Of a stretch of DNA of 8,537 bases, positions 5,040 through 8,537 are shown piece by piece. The stretch covers positions 1-8,537 of the forward strand of contig CATOLW010000040.1 of the NCBI GenBank assembly GCA_951800935.1, read 5' to 3'. The notes beneath the pieces are model-generated. The model saw nothing but the letters and a program-made list of their open reading frames with translations, had not been told where the DNA came from and did not search any database. How positions within the stretch are numbered: the first letter of the stretch is position 1; the number at the start of each line of letters is the position of its first letter. The position numbers and the translations under genes were made by a program. This DNA is from an uncultured Clostridium sp. Lineage in GTDB: Bacteria; Bacillota_A; Clostridia; TANB77; CAG-508.

Positions 5040-5077
5040 AAAAGATGGCAAACTAAATCTAGTTTGCCATCTTTTTT
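5040..5077 (+). terminator. Strong Rho-independent terminator (possibly bidirectional)
   Basis: AAAAGATGGCAAACTA (5040-5055) pairs perfectly with TAGTTTGCCATCTTTT (5060-5075) around an AATC loop and ends in a T-run (5072-5077). The A-run on the left arm supplies a short T-run on the other strand, so it could also stop minus-strand transcription coming from the PBP gene. Confidence 0.9.
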
Positions 5078-5140
5078 ATGGAACTCTCTATTAATTCTTA
5101 TCATTTTAATTTTATCTTACCATAATCCTATACCTTACAG

Positions 5141-5207
5141 GGTCAATAGAATACTTGAACTTCCGACCTTCTGATTAAGAGACAGATGTTCTACCAGCTA
5201 AGTCAAT
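5141..5207 (-). pseudogene. Degraded tRNA-Lys (CTT anticodon)
   Basis: On the minus strand the stretch TTAGCTGGTAGAACATCTG (5201-5183) and the following CTCTTAATCAGA match the D-arm and anticodon arm of bacterial tRNA-Lys(CTT). Anticodon loop CTCTTAA is at 5181-5175, with CTT at 5179-5177. Anticodon stem TCTGT/TCAGA keeps four of five pairs (T/T mismatch next to the loop). GGTC variable bases and a T-loop-like GTTCAAGT follow. The D-loop is about five bases short, the T-stem has a mismatch, and the presumed acceptor strands (ATTGACT at 5207-5201, ATTGACC at 5147-5141) are direct repeats, not complementary. No CCA is encoded. It is 67 bases instead of about 76. It is therefore a decayed tRNA, or a tRNA-derived fragment such as an old integration site. 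Confidence 0.65.
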
Positions 5208-5246
5208 GGTACCAAATTGTATTTTATAAAATTTAGCAGGAAGTTT

Positions 5247-6548
5247 TTAAAGTATTGTATTAGAAGAAATATTTTGAGTATTAGTATTGATTACATTACT
5301 AGCATTATTGGTAGAAATATTAGTACTATTAGCTTGCGAATTATTGGTAATCGTAGTATTAGTATTTTGTGAGGTGTTGACGTTTGTCTTATTTGTTGTG
5401 TTAACGTTGTTGGTTGTATTGATACGATTTGTTTGGGTAGAATTTGTTGAATTTGTTGTTGTATTCGATGTTTGATTCATTGTATTGTTTGTTTTGTTCG
5501 TGTTGTTTGGTAAAATTTGTTGAGGATCTTCTGCATCAATATCTTGTGTGATTCCTTGTATAATTTCTTCTACCTTATGTTGTGGTGAGTGGTCATTGTT
5601 TTCTTTTAATTCTGAACCAGAATGCTTATCACATAAGCCTGGTGTTGTTAGCCATAAGAAGTATTCTATATAAGTATTGGTACATCCTGTTGTAGCCTTT
5701 TTTCCTGTTTCTGCACAGATAGTACAACTAGAAATAGAATTTGGTCTTAGGAATCCAGCACTGTTTAGACCTGCATGAATTCTTGACATGACATTTGCCC
5801 ATAATAGTCCTGCTGGATTTCTTTTGTTATATTCTATAGATTCGTTTTCATCATAACCATACCAAGTAACAGCTGTATAATATGGTGTAAGTCCACAAAG
5901 CCATCTATCATAATTTTCATCTGTTGTCCCTGTTTTAGCTGCCACATCTACACCAGAAATTTTACAATAAGTAGCCGTTCCATTTGTTCCTACTACTGGC
6001 TGTGTTAAAATTTCCTTGACAATATAAGCTACTTCTTTAGAAACTACTTTTTTTCTTTTTTGACTTGTTTTTATAATTGTTTTTCCTGAATAATTATCAA
6101 TCGTAGAATAAAATGTTGGTTCAATATAAACACCATCATTTGCTATCATAGCATATCCTCCTGCCATTTCTAATGGACTAATTCCTTTTTGCAAGCCTCC
6201 TAAGGATAATACTAAGCTTTCATCTTCTTTGGTTAAGCTTGTGATTCCCATATTTTTTAAATATTTAATAGAATTGTTTGGTTTTAGTTCTTCCATAATT
6301 TCAACAAAAGGAATGTTCTGAGAGGATTCTACCGCTCGTCTGACAGTTACTTTTCCTAAAGAAGGGTTATAATCAGTTGGATGATAACCATCGGCAAAAT
6401 CACGTTCTGTGTCATCATAAATAGAAGCTGCTGTAATAATTTTTTTATCAATAGCTGGAATTAGTACTGATAATGGTTTTATAGAAGAACCAGTTTGTCT
6501 AATACTTTGAGTCGCTCTATTTAGAGATCTTGCTTTTGTTTTTTCTCC
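5247..6548 (-). CDS. PBP1A C-terminal part: transpeptidase domain and Asn/Thr-rich tail
   Basis: 433 residues in the frame after the disruption. Numbering as in the repaired protein: SxxK is TGSSIKP (Ser418, Lys421), SxN is SSQN (Ser473, Asn475), KTG is AAKTGTTDEN (602-604). These cross-link stem peptides and are the beta-lactam target. After it come four Cys (672, 675, 686, 703) in the pattern CTICAETGKKATTGC then LC, as in many Firmicute PBP1A. Residues 744-830 are an Asn/Thr/Ser/Ile/Gln-only disordered tail exposed at the cell wall. The first ATG in this part is at 6296, after the catalytic Ser, so initiation there would give an inactive piece. The hydrophobic plus-strand frame across the tail is a shadow. 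Confidence 0.8.
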   Translation of the reverse strand, partial: GEKTKARSLNRATQSIRQTGSSIKPLSVLIPAIDKKIITAASIYDDTERDFADGYHPTDYNPSLGKVTVRRAVESSQNIPFVEIMEELKPNNSIKYLKNMGITSLTKEDESLVLSLGGLQKGISPLEMAGGYAMIANDGVYIEPTFYSTIDNYSGKTIIKTSQKRKKVVSKEVAYIVKEILTQPVVGTNGTATYCKISGVDVAAKTGTTDENYDRWLCGLTPYYTAVTWYGYDENESIEYNKRNPAGLLWANVMSRIHAGLNSAGFLRPNSISSCTICAETGKKATTGCTNTYIEYFLWLTTPGLCDKHSGSELKENNDHSPQHKVEEIIQGITQDIDAEDPQQILPNNTNKTNNTMNQTSNTTTNSTNSTQTNRINTTNNVNTTNKTNVNTSQNTNTTITNNSQANSTNISTNNASNVINTNTQNISSNTIL

Positions 6549-7740
6549 GAAGGCCTCCTACACAGCTAACTACCTGTCCTGTTTTATGGTCTATAATAAC
6601 CATTGCTGCTTGTGAAGAATTACCACCATTTTTAGATGGCAAACTGTATTTGGATTTTTCAAATTCTGTCTCTGTTTTTTCTTGTACTTTAGAATCTTGT
6701 GTGCTATGTATCGTTAATCCTGCCATATTAATGTAATTGGTAGCAAATGAATTAGATATATTATATTTTTTAGCAATATCTTTGGTTATTTCTAAAATTA
6801 AAGCATCGGTATGATAAGAATAGACAGCTTCTTCTGCTTTAATTTCTCCTTTTTTGAAATTTAATCCTTCTTCTACTTTGTTGGTTGCTGTATTGTATTC
6901 TTCATTATTGATATAGTTTAATTCTAACATTTTAGAAAGAACCGTTTTACTTCTCTTTTTTATTTTTTCCTTATTGTCTTTTTCTTCAAAAGGATTATAA
7001 GAATTAGGAGAATGGTTGATTCCTGCTAAAAAAGCACATTCTTCTAACGATAAATCTTTAGCCGATTTATTAAAGTAATAATGAGCTCCTGTTTCTACTC
7101 CATACATATTAGGTCCTACATAAATGATATTTAAATAATTTCCTAATATTTCGTCTTTTGATAAACAAGTTTCTAATTGCCATGCTTTCCACCATTCATT
7201 TATTTTTCTGTTAATACTATCTGTTGTATCTCCTGTTAAATTTTTTACTAATTGTTGTGTAATGGTACTTCCTCCATAAGAAGACTTTCCAAAATGTGTG
7301 ATATAAGAAACAATAGCTCCTCCTGTTCTTTTTATATCAACACCACTATGTGAATAAAAACGTTCATCTTCAATTGCTACATAAGCATTTTTTAAATTAC
7401 TTGGTAGGTTAGATAGTGAAATCGTTTCATTTTTTCTTTCACAGCCTAATTTTGCAATTTCTTTTCCATCAATATCAAGAACAATTGAATTTTCGTGTGC
7501 AAGCATTTCTTTGGCTAAGTTCTTCCAACAATTAGCAGAAATTCCTAAATAAACGCCTATTGTAAGAATAAGAATTAAAATAATAATAATGATTACTTTT
7601 TTTATTTTTTTCTTGCTCTTTTTCTTTGCTTTCTTATTTTTCTTTTTTCCTGATTTTTTAGTTGAATTTATGGGCTCTACTTTTTTCTTTTTCTGAAAAG
7701 CTTTTGGTATATATTCTTCCTCCTCTTTTTTACGAGTCAA
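6517..7740 (-). CDS. PBP1A N-terminal part: membrane anchor and GT51 glycosyltransferase
   Basis: 407 residues. A highly charged Lys-rich cytoplasmic tail (1-48) leads to one membrane helix (about 49-66), then the GT51 lipid II glycosyltransferase. Motif 1 is EDERFYSHSGVD, with catalytic Glu124. Motif 2 is GGSTITQQ (156-163). Motif 3 is RKINEWWKAWQLE (178-190). Motif 4 is GNYLNIIYVGPNMYGVETGA (200-219), and motif 5 is LSLEECAFLAGI. It polymerises glycan strands on the outer face of the membrane. The start is TTG 7740-7738: TGA and TAA lie directly upstream in frame, AAGGAAAG is about nine bases before it, and the next ATG lies after the membrane helix. Residues after 397 (RRKNKSKISK) are out of the true frame. 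On its own this part would be a monofunctional glycosyltransferase. Confidence 0.85.
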   Translation of the reverse strand: MTRKKEEEEYIPKAFQKKKKVEPINSTKKSGKKKNKKAKKKSKKKIKKVIIIIILILILTIGVYLGISANCWKNLAKEMLAHENSIVLDIDGKEIAKLGCERKNETISLSNLPSNLKNAYVAIEDERFYSHSGVDIKRTGGAIVSYITHFGKSSYGGSTITQQLVKNLTGDTTDSINRKINEWWKAWQLETCLSKDEILGNYLNIIYVGPNMYGVETGAHYYFNKSAKDLSLEECAFLAGINHSPNSYNPFEEKDNKEKIKKRSKTVLSKMLELNYINNEEYNTATNKVEEGLNFKKGEIKAEEAVYSYHTDALILEITKDIAKKYNISNSFATNYINMAGLTIHSTQDSKVQEKTETEFEKSKYSLPSKNGGNSSQAAMVIIDHKTGQVVSCVGGLRRKNKSKISK

Positions 7741-7772
7741 TTGTTATCACTTTCCTTTTTCTTAAAAATATA

Positions 7773-7801
7773 TTCATAGTATATCATAAATAGCATAAAA
7801 T
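7773..7801 (+). promoter_or_regulatory. Candidate promoter of the GH30 gene (leaderless arrangement)
   Basis: TTCATA -35 (7773-7778, 4 of 6), a 17-base spacer, TAAAAT -10 (7796-7801). Transcription would begin seven bases after the -10, that is at or next to the A of the ATG at 7808. Occupies the same DNA as the divergent PBP promoter, so the two would compete for RNA polymerase. Confidence 0.35.
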
Positions 7802-7805
7802 ACAA
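7778..7805 (-). promoter_or_regulatory. Promoter of the PBP gene
   Basis: Minus strand: TTGTAT -35 (7805-7800), a 16-base spacer, TATACT -10 (7783-7778). The predicted start of transcription is about 30 bases before the TTG start codon, leaving room for the AAGGAAAG site. Overlaps the divergent GH30 promoter. Confidence 0.5.
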
Positions 7806-7807
7806 AT

Positions 7808-8537
7808 ATGAAATTAGAAAAAATAGAAACCAATTTAAAAAGAAACTTATTACTTCATTCTTCTTATGAGAATTTTTCTTCTTATGATGAGACTCCAGAA
7901 AATCAAGTAATTCGAGTTAATCCTAAATTTACCTTTCAAAAAATTCTTGGGTTTGGAGGTGCTCTTACAGAAAGTTCTTGTTATCTTTTAAGTAGTATGA
8001 ATCAGAAGTTAGCAAATCAAATTTTAGATGAATACTTTGCAAAAGAAAATTTGAATTATCAATTTGCTAGAATTTCAATTGGTAGTTGTGATTTTTCTTT
8101 AAGTAGTTATTCTTATGCTAATGAAAAGGATTTATCAGATTTTTCAATTAATCATGATCAGAAATATGTTATCCCTATCATAAAATCTGCTAAAAAAAGA
8201 AATAGGAACCTTCAGCTTGTTGCTTCCCCTTGGTCTCCTCCTGCCTTTATGAAAGATAATCATAAACTAGTAGGTGGTGGAAAATTATTACCAAAATACA
8301 AAAATTTATGGACTGAGTATCTTGTAAAATATGTTCATAGTTATCAAAGTGCAGGAATTTCTATTGATTATATGACCATTCAAAATGAACCAAATGCAAA
8401 GCAAATATGGGAATCTTGCTTATATTCAGCTCAAGAAGAAGCTGATTTACTAAAAAATTACCTATACCCTACTTTTAGGAAAAATAATTTAACTACTAAA
8501 TTTTTAATATGGGATCATAATAAAGATATTGTATTAG
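7808..8537 (+). CDS. Glycoside hydrolase family 30 (glucosylceramidase-like), partial, runs off right edge
   Basis: 243 codons visible from ATG 7808. GH30 motifs in order: ILGFGGALTESSCYLLSSMN (near residue 50), YQFARISIGSCDFSLSSYSY, VASPWSPPAFMKDN, MTIQNEPNAKQIWESC with the acid/base Glu194 (codon 8387-8389), and FLIWDHNKD at the edge. The catalytic nucleophile should lie beyond the window. No signal peptide is present, so it is probably a cytoplasmic beta-glycosidase (glucosidase, fucosidase or xylosidase-type; the subfamily cannot be fixed here) acting on imported oligosaccharides. No ribosome binding site precedes the ATG. TAA lies in frame at 7796-7798 and no other suitable start is near, so the start is well fixed. 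Divergent from the PBP gene with a 67-base intergenic region. Confidence 0.85.
   Translation, partial: MKLEKIETNLKRNLLLHSSYENFSSYDETPENQVIRVNPKFTFQKILGFGGALTESSCYLLSSMNQKLANQILDEYFAKENLNYQFARISIGSCDFSLSSYSYANEKDLSDFSINHDQKYVIPIIKSAKKRNRNLQLVASPWSPPAFMKDNHKLVGGGKLLPKYKNLWTEYLVKYVHSYQSAGISIDYMTIQNEPNAKQIWESCLYSAQEEADLLKNYLYPTFRKNNLTTKFLIWDHNKDIVL

Larger units (their letters stand above)
5247..7740 (-). pseudogene. Class A penicillin-binding protein (PBP1A/PonA type), split by one extra base
   Basis: The whole gene encodes an 830-residue bifunctional peptidoglycan synthase if the C at 6549 is ignored, which is a normal length for the family. It is interrupted between codon 397 (CTT 6552-6550) and GGA (6548-6546). 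The frame then continues for 434 codons with all transpeptidase motifs intact, so any loss is recent, or the base is a sequencing/assembly error, or the junction is recoded. Unshifted, translation runs into CGG and stops at TAG 6517 after 407 residues, before the catalytic Ser. The two parts are described separately. Confidence 0.85.

Noticed and set aside
4871..5104. Minus-strand frame of 77 codons opposite the end of the Ddh-like gene
   Set aside because: Antisense of a conserved domain and of the terminator stem; no family pattern.
5287..5475. Hydrophobic plus-strand frame with many Leu/Val, looking like a membrane protein
   Set aside because: It is the antisense of the Asn/Thr-rich tail of the PBP (AAC/ACA codons read backwards give Val/Leu); no ribosome binding site.
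1..8537. Genetic code 4 (TGA = Trp), as in some low-GC relatives
   Set aside because: The Trp codons I checked in the tail, PBP and GH30 genes are TGG, and in-frame TGA is absent; standard code fits.
1..8537. CRISPR array, insertion sequence or toxin-antitoxin pair
   Set aside because: No regularly spaced repeats, transposase motifs or paired small genes with such features were seen.

Overview
The window comes from an AT-rich, low-GC Gram-positive bacterium, most likely an uncultured Clostridia/Bacilli-type gut Firmicute. This rests on strong AGGAG-type ribosome binding sites, TTG/ATG starts, TAA/TAG stops, Trp encoded by TGG (standard code), a class A penicillin-binding protein with Firmicute-type features, and a tail module and DnaD-like gene of the kind carried by Firmicute siphophages. 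Assignments come from reading motifs by eye; no database search was run.

Left edge (1-318): the start of a small DUF4190-like membrane protein on the minus strand, with its own promoter. Next comes a reduced prophage remnant (319-3894), mostly minus strand. Its structural part, in transcription order, is a chimeric scaffold/HK97-gp10-like ORF, a major tail protein, and a tail assembly chaperone followed by a -1 frame extension. The -1 frame opens two codons before a perfect T TTT TTC slippery heptamer, so the pair is almost certainly expressed like lambda G/GT. The early/regulatory part is a small coiled-coil protein, a DnaD-like replication protein and an ArpU/sigma-region-4-like late regulator. 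Integrase, terminase, portal, capsid, tape measure and lysis genes are absent. Between the two parts sits a plus-strand orphan gene (2186-2446) with its own extended -10 promoter and a good terminator.

Middle (3895-5246): a near-consensus promoter with a dyad at the predicted +1 drives a divergent homologue of meso-diaminopimelate dehydrogenase. It is visibly richer in GC than its neighbours and lacks several substrate-binding residues of the classical enzyme. Two hairpins follow, the second a strong terminator, and then a degraded tRNA-Lys(CTT) on the minus strand.

Right part (5247-8537): a class A PBP (PBP1A/PonA type) on the minus strand, split by a single extra base at 6549 although all catalytic motifs on both sides are intact. 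It ends in an Asn/Thr-rich tail of about 87 residues. Divergently transcribed from it is the beginning of a cytoplasmic GH30 glycosidase that runs off the right edge and appears to lack a ribosome binding site.

No complete new defence or mobile system is visible. The most interesting items are the recoding site in the tail chaperone, the chimeric phage ORF with a retained internal start, the substrate-pocket-altered Ddh homologue, the tRNA-Lys remnant, and the split PBP.
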